A stretch of DNA of 64,000 nt from assembly GCF_008831285.2 (NCBI RefSeq), contig NC_045146.1:1302001-1366000 (forward strand), written 5' to 3'. Within the stretch, counting starts at the first letter, position 1. Every line of letters starts with the position of its first letter. A program made the translations under genes and the position numbers. Shown piece after piece: positions 37,061 to 52,271 of this stretch. Source of the DNA: Nymphaea colorata (Eukaryota > Streptophyta > Magnoliopsida > Nymphaeales > Nymphaeaceae). The notes below the pieces were generated by a model that was given only the letters and a program-made list of their open reading frames with translations, ran no database searches and had not been told where the DNA came from.

Positions 37061-37980
37061 ATCATAAATTATGAGATCACAACACTTGGGACTTCTTTTC
37101 TGGGCAATGAATTATTAACTTGAACATTGCAAACCTGTGCTGGTGATTTCAATGTCCCTTTGCTAAGATATAATGGTTCCTGCACTGCATGCAAGTGGTA
37201 GGGTTGGTTGTTTCCGAGTTTGATGTGGCTACAATCAAACCCTCATTACTGGTGGAGCCACCACTGATGTCATGCTGCGTAGTGATTTCTTCTTCCTTAC
37301 TTTATTGGCGTGGACATTCATGCATCTCTGCGCCCTGGTTTATGTCATAATATTGTGTATGAAGTTGACAGCAGCCACTTGGATCACGAGCGACCATTCA
37401 AGATGCTTGTTTGGTTGAGATGTTACTTTCAAAGTCATCTTCTGGTTCTTTTCACACCATTACTTCCGCGTTGGCTGACTGATTCATCCTAAAGAGAGAT
37501 CGCGAGAAAGAATAAAAGAAGACCTTTTTGCTGTTTCCTGAAAGTTACGGCCTTTTGTTAGGTGTTCTTTCTTTTTGCCTTGTTTCTGTAACGATGATCG
37601 CTAAGGCTTACATAAGTTAGGCATCCAGCCAGTTCACAATCTCATCTCGGTTCACAAAATTTGAACTTACATGAATTGCAACTACTTATCAGGAAGTGGT
37701 CGAAAAGCAGGTTCAATTTATCCAAGGAAAGTTTGGCCTGGACAATTATCTTTATTTTGAGGGTGAAAATAGTCCTCGTTTGAAGGGCACAATTCCTCCT
37801 CCCACTTTAAGATGAATTAGGATGAAAAAGGCATGGTTTCAGCGTGAACATTTGACAGCATTTACATATAGGGATATGTATGTAATCAACTATCATCAGT
37901 TCGCTGAAATTTTATTTCAAATACTAACAAGCCATACGACAGGTCCTGAAGACTTGAACACCCATCCGCGCCTAAAGATG

Positions 37981-37982
<2 letters not shown>

Positions 37983-38033
<51 letters not shown>
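37983..38033 (+). repeat. (GA)n microsatellite
   Basis: About 25 GA units, about 330 bp beyond the stop codon of the DCD gene. Confidence 0.95.
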
Positions 38034-38035
<2 letters not shown>

Positions 38036-38364
38036 AGTTTCATACGTGAGTCAGATCCGATATAACATTGCCCATAAGAGTATTAGTACCTGGGAGCACT
38101 TCATATGCAACTCTGAATGGATAAAACATTACCCATAAGAGTACAAGTACCAAAGTTTATCATAAATACATGTTTTTTTTCTCCTACATTGTGTTTTCAA
38201 CTTACTAATACATATCCAGTTTGGTACGCGCCATACTGGACTCTTGGTGCTGAGTTTCCGTGTCTCCATGTCAACTGGAGGATCAAACCTTTTCTCCTAC
38301 TGTATTATTGGCAAAACCGACGTATAGTACTGTATTTTAAAGACCGCTTTCGAGTCTCAGACTC

Positions 38365-40668
<2,304 letters not shown>

Positions 40669-41165
40669 CTTCTGAGTCTGATCTCCTCCGATTCGACCAA
40701 GCAACGAACAAAAAGAAAAAGTCGGCTTTTCAAACGTGCGAAGTTTTACACTCCAAATAAGCCTCAAAAAACTGGTTTTTTACTCGAATTCTCTTTCCAA
40801 AAGAGCCCGAGAACGAATTCGCCGGCAAATCTTCGCCGATAAGATTCAGAAAACCCTTGAAATTCTCCAAACTCTTCCCCAAAAGCGAACACGTCGATCG
40901 ATCGACCTTCACGCGACTCGTACAAGCTCTGATCAACTCGAACCTTCCAATCCAACAACGATCACTCACTCAAAACACACCACCACCAAACTAAAGATCA
41001 CAACTTGTGGGTCTCCCACAGCCGTTCCTCCAAATTCCGTCCGAAAAAACACTGCAGAGATTTAGGAGGAAGAAGATAATTTTCCCTGAGTTCTGCGTTC
41101 TAGAGAGAGGGAGACGGAAGAAAAATGTGAAGGCGATGAAGAGCGAAGACTAGTAGACCCCGATT

Positions 41166-41173
41166 TTTATAAA
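41166..41173 (-). promoter_or_regulatory. TATA box of the DCD gene
   Basis: TTTATAAA on the minus strand about 500 bp upstream of the start codon. A start site about 30 bp downstream (near 41135) would give a leader of roughly 470 nt, which contains upstream open frames beginning at 40969 and 40958 unless an intron removes them. Confidence 0.5.
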
Positions 41174-41298
41174 CAACGATCGGAACGCGTCGGCGGAGAG
41201 AGAAAGTAGAGAGAGAAAACGCGTTTTTATCGGGAAAACGGAGACGAAAAAACGAAGAACAATGGCGGAAGCGAGCTTTCCAGGAAGCAGCGCCCTCC

Positions 41299-41424
41299 TT
41301 CTAGAAGGAGCCAAAAGAACGTTCTACCCTCTCGAACTTCAAAAAGCGCGAACCTGTCCTCTCCGCCGCAGTCGGTGGTAATTACGTCTTCCAGGTGTTA
41401 CTGACCGTCCGATCTTCCACGTGG
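41299..41424 (-). promoter_or_regulatory. HSE-like dimers and G-box upstream of the DCD gene
   Basis: TTCTAGAA (41299-41306) and GAACGTTC (41317-41324) each fit the inverted GAA/TTC pair of heat-shock elements, though the two are not in 5-bp register and neither has the third unit needed for strong binding. CCACGTGG (41417-41424) is a palindromic G-box. All lie 130-260 bp upstream of the TATA box. Stress-responsive control would suit the gene family but is inference. Confidence 0.3.
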
Positions 41425-41429
41425 AGGGC

Positions 41430-44377
41430 TTGGACCATTCTTATGTGAGCAGCGCCGGCTTTCGCTGAAGACTGAACAGAAAAGGTTACTGCTCAGGTAT
41501 CGGCCTGATTCGGTTTCAATTGAATCGGATCGGTGGCAAATCGGTTCGTTTTTTCCAATTGCTTAAAATATTCACGAAGCTTTTTTTTATGGATATATAA
41601 ATAATTATTTACCAATTTAATTAAATAGCTGAATTTATTAAAAAATATTAATAAATCAGCAGCCAGACCGATTCAGATTCGATCATTCATAAGTGAATCG
41701 GGCTAAATGGTCAAGTCCGATGGCCGATTCAAGGACTTCAACGGTCGAGTGAAAATGTAAACTCTCAACAGTCAAAACGTTTACGTTGAAATTCAGCACT
41801 TCTGCAGTCCAAGTCGCCGCTGGCTAAGGATATTTTTGGTATTTCCTTTTATCTGAAAGTTTTCTATCAGTATTTTTTAGATATATATATTTTTTAATTT
41901 AATGAAAAATAAAAAGCTGCTCCACTTTGCCTTAGCCATGAAGGCAAAGCAAGCCACTTCTGCTTGACCAACCCAATAAAAAATATGGCTGACCAACCAC
42001 ATGGGTTTCTGACACGTGGCACACTTTGGACACACTTGCTTGGAAGCGTGGACAACGCGGCCGGTTGAGACTGAGGCTGCTCCGCTCCACTTCCTTTGAA
42101 TCGAATGGGGGACCCGAAGATTCGGACCCGAAGTGAGCCAACCTGATAGATAGAGTGAATCGGATCCGGATTTGGATCAGTTCATTGCCAACAGGATCCG
42201 GTCTGAATGCCAATCGAAAGCAGACTCGATATGCAGCTTAGGCGAGTAAATATAAAACTGAATCGCAGAAAGATAATTTCTTCAAAAAATTTTCACCACT
42301 AACATTTCTTTTAAGTCTGTTTCTCAACAAGTTCACATTTCTTACACTCCCTCTTTGCATGCACGTCGTTGTGTTTGTTGCACCATCTATCTAATTAATT
42401 ATATACTGGATTTTATTTCCATATCGTACATACCTAAAACGTGAATAATATGCCATCTTCAGCGATTATATATATATATATATATGTGTGTATCGATTAT
42501 ATATATATATATATATGTGTGTGTATGTATATGGATTACTGAGATTCACATTTTGTTTAAACTGTAAACTGAAGATCTCCCAAAATACACATTTTAATAG
42601 AGCCTCGGATCTAAGATATGAAACTATCAAATACAACCTTTTAAGTATTAACATATTAGCCAGGTCCTTTTGTTTTGTTTCATCAAGACCTTGAGGTAGA
42701 CTCGAGTTTGGTTCGTTTTAAGTTTGAATGATCAGACATGAGGAACGAATGCAGCCTTGGACCCTAAAGACAACGAGAAAAAAAAGGGGGTGGATGGGAT
42801 GACTTTTGCCCTCAATTAGAGAGTGGCGTACTTCTATCATTGCCGACTTTGTTCCGACAAAAGCTAGACAAACTTCAAACATTTATCTAAATGGTTCAAA
42901 CTCGAACTCAACTCACTTGCAGCCCCATTTTTTTAAGTGCATGGGATGGTCAGTTTTATGCGATTTACACTTTCAAATTTAACAAATATGAAACCCAACT
43001 GTCTGGAAGAGAGGCCATAGCCCCCATGTCCCCGCCCTTAGGGTTCAAAGCTCACTTCGGGACCAATATAATACATGAGAGTAGTTCCATGGGCGAAGTG
43101 GCTGCCACGGGAGTCGACACAGCAACCCCCTTTATGTGCACCACAACCTTGGGGCTTATGAATATGTTGATTAAGAAAAATCTCGTTTAGTATCATGCTG
43201 TCAAGATCTGAGTTTCATTTTCTAATCTTCACTTCTACTGGATCCAGGCTAGTGTCTAGTCCAAACATAAAATATGCATTGGTGGAGCAGAACCGGATCC
43301 GGAAAATGCATGGATCAGGTGCTTATACGGATGAAATTTTCTAGATTTCTGGCATGGTTATGCATGCATGTAAATGCACATAGGGTCACATTCAGCCTCT
43401 AAATTTTAATTTGCCGACTTGAACATAACTATCTGTTGTCTGGGATATTAGGTGGATAGCCCTACAAAGAGTTGGGTGCCAACTACCTCAATTAAGAGGG
43501 TCCTTATAAACATGATTGAAAACTTTGACAGATTCATGAAAGGGAGAAGTTCAGCCCTCTTCGATGTCATTTTCTATAGTCTTTAATTAAATTTTTATGG
43601 TCCCTAATTATGTTTTGATAGTCAATGTCATTGGCCATAGAGTGACATAAATGGTTGAACGAATACTAATTCATATGGCAATCCTAGTCAAATGTATACA
43701 AATATATTCAATAGAAGACGTGTATGAACTAACATGGTTGAAGTATATCGAAATGAAATCAAAATTTCAAAATACCAGGTTGGTTTAATAATTCTAATTT
43801 CTTAAAAAATAAACATTTTGATTCTAAACTTGAAGGGAATAGCAGTGGTGCCCTAGCAAGAAATTTGTATCTAAACGGCATTGGTAAAAAGATTATCTTA
43901 AATTGAAGAGATACCAACAATGTAACGAGCTAAATATGAGGAACCAATGTGCAAATAAAATAAATTATGTGGGTCTGTGCAGGCAACTGGCCCCACAACC
44001 CTACACCTCGCCCTGCCTCTCTTTCATTTTGGTTAATTATAAACAAGTTCAAGATTTGGGATACTGATTTAGTTTTGAATTACTTTAGTATTGGGTAAAG
44101 ATATCGAGATCCATTCCTAATCAGATTCTAACTGAATCTAACTCTAAATCTAGTACGATATAGGACCGGGTTCTAGTAAGATCTGAATCAGTTGCACGTA
44201 AGCGTCGGATATTATGTCAATCAGTTCCAGAGTCAGTTTTAAAAATCAGGACTGAGTTTGATCCAAACCTAAATTCGATTACATAGAATCCAATTAAATG
44301 GAATTTGGTAAAGGTCAGATCTGACGCAAACCAAAACTATTTAAAGGCATCTCCTACCAAGGACTGCGAGTGTATAC

Positions 44378-44454
<77 letters not shown>

Positions 44455-45840
44455 CAGCCAGCCACATTCGCTTAAACAACGGCAACCCTCAACTCAAATC
44501 AACACTCTTCAATACCATTGAACATTCTTCAAGAATCAAACCAAGGTGTGTATATATACATGCCATCATGCCCGCCATGGAGAGTTTCATCCTTGTTACT
44601 GTTGATTGGTGGCGCCTTGTCATTACTTTTTTTGCTATGAAATTCTAATTTTATCAGCATTTGGTGATATAAATATATTTTGATGGGCCAAGTTGTTAAC
44701 TGCCAACTAATTTACTACGAAATTGTGTCAAATTAATGAGGTGATAGCAGGCCTCGAAATTCCTATCTGTCTAGCTTCTTATCGTTATTATTGTTGTCGT
44801 TATCTGACTTTGTCGTTGGTGTACTCAACGACTAATTCCTACTACTGTGGTCAGCTTTGGTATAGTGGTTGGAGATGCCCACCGATATTGTTCCCACTAT
44901 ATATATATATAAAGAGAGAGAACCCCACCACATCTTGTCTCGTTGACAAAGTGGCACGCATGACCTTGTTCATGGCCCTAATTCTTGCTACTGGAGTTTT
45001 AGTGGACTTAGTTAATTATGAGCACCAACGTGCTACTTAAATAGTTTTAAAATAAAGATGTTACTTCATGCTTCGCTTAAATCTCTCTTCCTTTGTCAAG
45101 AGAGATAAACAAGATAATTAAAGTTCCCCTTTCATGCCTAACAATATCTTAAAGTCAACAAAGCAACTCAATACGATATTAACATTGAGAAAGATCATAT
45201 ATAATATGAAAGCAGGAGAGAGAGCCCTTGCATATTGAATAGGTCAAGTGAAGCGATACTTTTTTGTTTCTCTTTTTCCCTTCTCTTGACCTGTATGTTT
45301 TTTTTCTGCACGACAGAGAAGATCATGGAGCTTCTTTTGGACTTAGCAGACCTGGTCATTGCGGGAGGTGAGGTGATGGGGACCTCTCACACTCTTCACC
45401 TACAACACCACACATCCTTTGGAGCTCTCATCTCCAGACTCCACGGTTTCGGTTTCAACAGCTCTCTCTCTCTCTCTCTCTCTGAAACCTATTTTATGAA
45501 ACCATTGCATTGCCCAGAGTTTCAATTGTTTTTATAAAGATCCTAAGAGTCATTTCTTTCTTGTTGGTTGTTTGGTGGAGAAAAAAGACGATGGCGAAAG
45601 GTTTCGGGGTGAAGTCAGATCTCTAGTACACGGATTTCACCCTTCTTGCCAAGACCACGGCCTAATTTAGTATTATTGCTTTGTGTACAGTTCGAGTACT
45701 GTTGAGGGGAACTGCTGGTTTCTTTACTGCCGTCCGCAGGCCCTCTCGTTTTCATTCACGTACACCAAATATTGCGTCGTACATTATAATGAATGAGTAG
45801 AAATTAACCACCGATTGCTCATTTTCTTTCAAGGAGTAAT
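41430..45840. other. Gene-free stretch
   Basis: AT-rich with CGATTCGGTTTC-type repeat remnants (about 41500-41740), (TA)n tracts at 42468-42485 and 42498-42515, a TGGCCCCACAACC repeat piece near 43990 and a compound microsatellite at 44376-44452. No open frame here resembles a known family. Confidence 0.5.
44376..44452 (+). repeat. (TA)n(GA)n microsatellite
   Basis: Same compound arrangement as at 38464. Confidence 0.95.
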
Positions 45841-45849
45841 TTATGATAC

Positions 45850-48190
45850 TGATTTTTGAGTCCTTGGATTCTTCTCTGATCATGCTTCACCTTTCATTGT
45901 CCTTGAGAATAAAACGCATCGCTTATATGCAGTTGGACAGGAGGTTGAATGAGAGGTAGAGTTTCCACTACCCTTCCATTTTCTGATCACATCCTTGATG
46001 TTCACTACTAGAGGCACTTGCTCTTGAAACTTACTGCACCAAAATTTTCATAGTTCCTTAGCTTTAGGATAGAAAAGAAACAAATGGGAGGACTATTCTG
46101 AACCCAATCCACAAGCAGGACACCTACTAGCTAGGAAAATACCGAGCTGTTGGGGTCTAATCTATCTTTCACAGCTACGAAAAGGAACCAAGAGGATGAA
46201 GGCGAAACATGCCTGGCCCATATGGTGGATCTCCAATCTTTGTGAAGAACAGGCTCCTGATACTATGTTTTTAAATTTTGATTAGGGTTGAAATATTATT
46301 TTTCAAATTTTTTTATATAAAACAAGTGAAATTTTCTAAAATTTACATGTAATTCTTTTTTTTTTTTTAAAAAGAAATTTTTTAAAGTGGAACCAAGACC
46401 CACGCGCTGGGCTCCACCTTAGTTGGTTCCACCCCCTGAAGCACCCACTTCATCCAAGGGGATGAGATGACCCCGCAAATCTCCTTAAGGTTCAAGCACT
46501 CATCAACCGAGAGGTGGAGAGTAAACAATACATTCCCATAGTCCACACTTGATAAGAGAAGATAGAGAAATCCATAGTTTCAAGACTCGTATCAGAACCC
46601 TCAAAGTTTACCATTAGCAACGGACCATCTAACATGACGCCCTATGCATATACTTGGTCCTGTTAGTAGAGGCCTACAGGCCCTTGTTCAATCAAATGGG
46701 CTATGTTCAAAACTAACAGCACACAGGCTCTCTCCTTCATATTGCCTAGGAAAAGAGGGGACTCCAAATAAGTCACTGGCAGTTCCTTAGCCTGCCATCC
46801 CAAGCAATCTCCAATATCCCCTAACAGTTGGCCATTGACATTCAAAGGAGTGAAGGAAGATTTACAAGGAGGCCCTACTTTATTCTTCCCCAACTCGTTA
46901 AGCGGCTGTTTGATGGTAGAGATGTGCACCACGATGTGCTTCACAGACCTTTCTGCCTTGATATTCCTGTTGAAGATTTCCGTGGCCAGCACAAACAGGT
47001 AGGGCAAGAGAGGATCGCCTTGCCTTAGGCCTCTGTGACTATCAAAGAATCTCCCTCCCTTTCAATTGACCAACATAGCAAAAGACACGAACGAAACACA
47101 AGCTATAATTCTGCAAACCCATGTGCTCTCAAAGCCTAGGAACAACATTGCTTTTCTAAGGAAATTCCAATTAACCCTATCATATGCCTTAACTGGGTCA
47201 ACTTTAACAAGGACGAAGGCCCCACTATGCTTTCCCAAACTGTTAGCCAATTCATGGGCCAATAGCACTATTAGAGAGGAAGACGCCTTGCACATCTCTC
47301 ACAATTATCCTTAGAATATTCCTCGTTCTGCAAATCATAATTTTTGATATAAACTTGAGTTACAAAGAGCAACTCACTTAACATCTTTGACGTCTTTAGC
47401 ACCTTTGAACTTAAGAATAAGAGCAATGTGCCCCCTACTGACTTTACGAACTATTTTACCAGTCTTGAAGAAATCCTTCACAGCTTCACACACATCTTGA
47501 CCAACAGTGTTCCAATAAATTTTGAAGAAACTAGCAGGGACCCCATCCGGCCCTAGAGCTTTGTGACTCACACTACTAAACACAATCCCGTTTGATTTCA
47601 GTATCTTTGATGAACAATAACAGCAAGTTGTTCTCTTCTCTGCTGACCTTCGGGCCTTCAGCCACAAAGTCGAAGAGAGAGCCATCTGAGCCACCTTTTG
47701 CCTAAAACCCCTTGAAATAGGCAGAATTAGATTCCAACACCTATGTAAGCCCACTGCACACGTTGTTCCCAGGCGTGATTTCATCAATAGCGTTGTTACT
47801 TCTCCACGCAGATGCACGCGATTGGAAGTAATTAGTGTTCCTATCTCCCTCTCGAAGCTAGCTAGTTCTAGATTTCTATCACCACAGAGGAGCTTCCTCC
47901 TTTAATGAATCATCTCACTCTTGTCTGAGGACCCATTCCAAGTTAACATCCCAATGTTTCACAACTTGAATTTGATCTTGCACCGTCTGCATTTCCACCA
48001 TCAACAGATTTACACACGTATGAATATTTCCTTAGACCGATCGGATCCACCAAGAGAGTGTTTTACGGGTAGTTTCCAACTTCTGTACTAAGCTAATCAT
48101 TCTACAACTACGGATTCTTTGGTCCCACGCCTTCTGGACTCTCTCTAGACTCCCCTCTCTAAGAGCAACAATTGAAATATTTGAAGATGC
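45850..48190 (-). mobile_element. Second LINE, strongly decayed
   Basis: On the minus strand a reverse transcriptase is spread over several frames: KALGPDGVPASFFKIYWNTV and HIALILKFKGAKDVKD (about 47590-47380), VKVDPVKAYDRVNWNFLRK with the first catalytic Asp (about 47215-47150), then the palm-distal part (about 47007-46663). The FADD block is missing from the frames between. A zf-RVT-like region follows at about 46160-45960 (CPACG, then SSHLFLFYPKAKELW). The order matches the LINE at the left of the window, but it is more decayed and clearly a different copy. Ends are approximate. Confidence 0.75.
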
Positions 48191-48199
48191 CCCAACAAT

Positions 48200-49432
48200 T
48201 ATATGAATATATATAAAAATAAATAAATAAACAAATAAATAAATAAATAAATATATATATATAGGACACCAAATTTTCGTCACAGTATGGTTAACAACGA
48301 AAATGCCTCTGATTAATAAAAAAAACTGTTTATAAGAATAAAAAAGAAAACACAAAAAATTAAGAGTCTAAAAAGGACATCGCTTTTTAAATAATTTTCA
48401 AAATATCCCAACTCCCTACCCTTTTCCTTTTTGCCTATATATGTTGCATACACTAAAAGTGCAAATAATATATATATACAATCGTCATGATGGTTTATAA
48501 TGCATTTAACAATAATTTGTAATGTTTTTAGTGACAGTTCTTAATTTTGAATCATTAGACAACATCCAGCACATGCTGGATATATCCTGTACAATGAATT
48601 ATTGCATGTTGGGTAAGCAGAAGTCCATATTGGTCGGATGGATGGACCGTGACCCAATTCCAGCCGGATTTCGGTCGATCGACTGAACAGTACCGACTTT
48701 TGAATCCGCGGGTTCCACTTCCGGTGGATCACCGGCGGCTGCCTAACGTAATCGTTGCTTGGGCGACCAGCATCAACACTTTCCGTAGCTGTTGTGGAAT
48801 ACCCTCATCGTCCTCCTTCGTCAACAACGGTTTTGTTGAGAGAGACTAACATAATGGTAATGCTTTTTCATTGTTTCTCTATTGATAGAAATTGATATCG
48901 GAAAAATTTTAAATCCCTATTCTTAGGCATGAGCGTGCAGATTGTTTTAGTTTGGCCATAGCCTTTTCTTAAGTTTCCAAATTAACTATGCATTTTGAAC
49001 TTTTCAAGTGATTAAACCTTCAATTGTCCACAGCCTAAGAAGCGCTGTAAAGCTTGAACAGCAGGAAACACTACACATAAGCTTGAAATGATCTGACAAC
49101 GTTTGGCAGCGCAGCAAAAGCAGTTCAAATTGTTCATGCTAACAAATAGATGCTGTGATTTCTTACCCAAGTCATATAGTACTTCAATAATGTCCACACA
49201 CCAATGTTGCCGTACCTGCGCTAAAAGTGAGTACTTGGAGTCTTGGACAGACTTGAGTACTTTTTTGATCAAAACTGATCCAAATTGCTTACTTTTATGG
49301 TATTTAATTTTTTTCCACTTAGTTTTCATTTTATTTTTAGAGTTATTGTTTATTAACAAGTAATGTTTTTATTTAAAATCACTTGTTTATTTAAATGTTG
49401 CTTTCATTTTGATTTTTTTTTGGGTATTATTT

Positions 49433-49464
<32 letters not shown>

Positions 49465-49720
49465 CATCTTGCCATGTTCCTGTACCCACATTTTTTGTAA
49501 AGTTGCTGTGTCCATAACCATAATGCCTGGTAGAGCATTCAATGTCCATGTTCTTATTCATTTTATGCATGCTCCATAATGCATACACATGGAATCAAAC
49601 TATGGTATCTAAAAAGAGTTCTTGGGCAAGTAAATCTCCCACTAGCATAATTTTCTTTGCATCTTTTTGTTTATTGTGCCCAATTGCATTTTCCCACAAC
49701 TAAATGTGTCAATTGCGATT
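48200..49720. other. Gene-free stretch
   Basis: A TAAA-type simple tract (48216-48262), remnants of the GTCGCTAAA-type element family (about 48485-48600), and a (TG)n(TA)n tract (49433-49464). The 115-codon minus frame at 49012-49359 is unrecognised. Confidence 0.4.
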
Positions 49721-49724
49721 CAAA

Positions 49725-51069
49725 TCTTATGATGAACAGACGGGAAATTGTCGTCATCTTGTGCTCACTTTGTGCACCACATTTACCATTCCCTGTTCTT
49801 CAAAATCTTTGCCTGTCTTAATGAATCCTGCAACCAATGCCCTTGGTAATGGAGCTAGCCACTCATCTCTACTGAAGTGTGAGGGAATTGCACTCAAAAC
49901 ATTGTTGAAGAGATTCTCCTTTGAGTACATTGCTTCTACTGATCCATTGTCCCAATACAAGGACAGAAGACGTTTATCAGACATGCTCAGAACACATTTG
50001 CATACAAACAAAAAAGGTCTAAATAAGACATCTCCAACAGTGCAATGAGTCACTGCCAACATCCTTTAAACCCAAAAATTTTTAGAAGCCATTCTTATTC
50101 ATCTCATTGTTCGAGGATGGAATGATATGATTCTAAGAAACTTAAAATTCTTACTCTTTAGAAATAGGAATTGCTTTATCAAACAAAGAATTGTGATTCT
50201 GGAATTATAGGCTCATTCTTGAATCATGAGAATTTTAAAATTTGTTCATATCTCTTTAGGGCACATTATGTCATCAATTCTAGAATTTTAATTCACGTTT
50301 TATCAAATACACATCATTAACAATTCTACCAATGATGAAATTTTCATTCCAAATTTCAGTTTAAGATGGAATTTTATTTCTAGAATTTTAATATTCTGGA
50401 ATCAAAATTCAAAGCCATCAAACACCCTCTTAAGGTTAAAAAAAAAAAAAAAACCAACGTAAGGCAAAACTTCGAGCATTCTTATTTGGAAAATAGGAGT
50501 TTGCATCTAGGAATGTCGATCATTGCATATGATCTTCGACGGACTCGATTCTGAATCTTTCAGTCCAGTTTATTTCACTTTCTGCTTGACTCAAATAATT
50601 GAACAAAACAATTTATCACATTTCATTTCCAGATTCCATTTTCTTTCATGCTATTAGTGACGAAATTCGGAAGCAAAGATCTTTTTCCAGAAAGGAAGAC
50701 TGTTGATCAGATTACTAGCAATACATAACATCATCATAAAGAAAGGACTAAATTTTGTGTAAAAGGAATCAACTTAAAAAGCAAAGGCGCATCCTTACAT
50801 GCTCATCCAAAAGCAACGAAACTCCGGCTCTCACTGAATTCATGTAACACAACAACTAATTCCAAAAATTCAACACCAAAATCAACGTGGTTGTATCAGG
50901 AAAAATCCGCAGAAACCAGCCAATCTACTCAATCCAACCGCTGGAAAAGCCGAAACCCATTGCCCGGTAACACCACCTTCAACAGAGCGAAGTCCTTCCC
51001 CTTCTTGCTCTGGCTTGCTTGACCACGCAGAATATCCGGCTTCTCCACCTTCTCGCTCGTGAAAGAATC
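49725..51069 (-). pseudogene. Protein phosphatase 2C relic
   Basis: Two blocks on the minus strand match successive parts of a plant PP2C of the At1g68410/At1g09160 type. Block 1 (51069-50957) reads VEKPDILRGQASQSKKGKDF and continues LLKVVLPGNG, the N-terminal lead-in. Block 2 (about 49973-49792) reads NGSVEAMYSKENLFNNV, then SAIPSHFSRDEW and LPRALVAGFIKTGKDFEEQ, the region after the FDGHNG metal-binding motif. Weak similarity continues to about 49725. Damage: a stop lies a few codons upstream of block 1 with no Met, about 4 bases are missing exactly at FDGHNG so the frame breaks and the motif is lost, and the remaining two thirds of the domain is absent. The 983-bp gap between blocks holds a MITE-like insertion and may be a former intron. 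Not expected to make an active phosphatase. Confidence 0.7.
50120..50434. mobile_element. MITE-like insertion within the PP2C relic
   Basis: AT-rich segment rich in GAATTNTGATTCTGGAAT-type repeats, closing with CAAAGCCATCAAACACCCTC, the kind of terminus seen in many plant MITEs (complement GAGGGTGTTTGATGGC). The left limit is uncertain and no target duplication was identified. Confidence 0.4.
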
Positions 51070-51726
51070 TGCATGTGGGAGTTTGTCTTAAAGCCCTATG
51101 AAATCCTCATATGCTTCGTAATTGTGATAGACTTCATGCTCACCAAGCATATCTGATCGGATGCAAGCTGTTCCACCAACAGAATTCAGAAAAATTCGTG
51201 TCCGACGGCGAGCAAAAGCCAAGAAAGAACCCATAGAGAACCTGAAATTTGCACGACAGAGAACTCAACCCTTATGTTCCAACTCTTTCCATGTGATGAT
51301 GAGCAGAAGCCCTAAGCTGGACACTTTTGAGATTACGGGCCTCTACTACGTGTTCTGCGATTGCGCCACTTCTCTGACAGATGTTTTCGAATGCTGTCAC
51401 TGTTACTATTGTGACACTTTTTGAGTCAAGGCTGTTACCTACATACATGACTCAATATAATGTTTGTAAGATACTGTTGGGTGAGCAGGAGGTGCATTTT
51501 ATTCTATCGTTCAGCTGATAGCAGAAGCCCCCACTTTTCTTCCTAAGATAGGAAGCTTACTTTGGGTGTATCGGTTGGGTGATGCCTTCGCTTTAACATG
51601 TATATTGAAAACTATGCTTTAACTTGTATAATGATACTTTTTCTTTCAAAATATAGGAAAACAAACACTGACGGCTTACCAAATTGTACCAACCCCTTTG
51701 GGGTTCTAATACAAATACAATATTTT

Positions 51727-51793
51727 CCCACATAGAAATCTACTCTTAGTCCTAATAAGCACCAATCCCACATAGAAATCTAATAAGCACCAA
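51727..51793 (+). repeat. Short tandem duplication
   Basis: CCCACATAGAAATCT and TAATAAGCACCAA occur twice (51727-51765 and 51767-51793), the second copy lacking the CTCTTAGTCC insert. Confidence 0.85.
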
Positions 51794-52112
51794 CTGATGT
51801 GAACAATTTTCCCGCAGATTCAGAAATTAAATCTCATGGGGCTTAAACAAGTATTGAATTTGATCTCTAGTTCATGAATTTTCGTAGCCATGCTAGGTTC
51901 AAGTGGCAGGTCAAAATGTTGGAAGTTTTTTTTTTTTTTTTTCCTTAATAGCTTTTCCAAATCTGAGCTTGTATGTACTTTATTTGCCTCTCTGGCTTCA
52001 AACAAAGACAGAATATATACAACCCAAAGGGGTTCCAGTCAATGAAGCTAAAATGCCTCTTGCACCACTCTTATTGCATGCCTAAGCAGCATGAGGTGAT
52101 TAGAGTTACAAA

Positions 52113-52271
52113 CAGTGGTGTAGCCACAGGTGTGGGCAGCTGTCCCCACAAAAATCCTTTAGTTATTGTTGTCTTAAATGATTTACTCACTTATATATAG
52201 TGCCACTATAACAGTTAGAGTTTTTTGAATTAGTGCCCCTCAACCAAAAATTTCTGGCTGCTGCTCCATTA
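52113..52271. mobile_element. hAT-like MITE with perfect 8-bp target duplication
   Basis: GTTACAAA flanks both sides (52105-52112 and 52272-52279). The ends are CAGTGGTGTAGCCAC and, complemented, TAATGGAGCAGCAGCC, typical hAT CAGTG-class termini. It is 159 bp and non-coding, contains GTGTGGGCAGCTGTCCCC, and is the inverse orientation of the element at 61323. Confidence 0.75.

Larger units (their letters stand above)
33353..38364. other. Repeat-rich spacer between convergent genes
   Basis: Lies between the 3' ends of SS1 and the DCD gene, so both 3' untranslated regions must be here; AATAAG at about 33463 is a possible SS1 poly(A) signal. The rest is (TA)n tracts (33998-34038, 34708-34737), small tandem repeats (34536-34587 and a 33-bp GC-rich unit at 35051-35113), two hAT-like elements, the second copy of the T-rich repeat (35930-36235), a SINE-like head (36976) and a (GA)n tract (37983-38033). 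No supportable gene. Confidence 0.5.

Noticed and set aside
40730-40969. Minus-strand ORF upstream of the DCD gene as a separate protein
   Set aside because: It lies in the predicted leader of the DCD gene and resembles no protein; treated as a possible uORF.
49012-49359. 115-codon minus-strand frame downstream of the PP2C relic
   Set aside because: I could not match it to the missing part of PP2C or to any other family.
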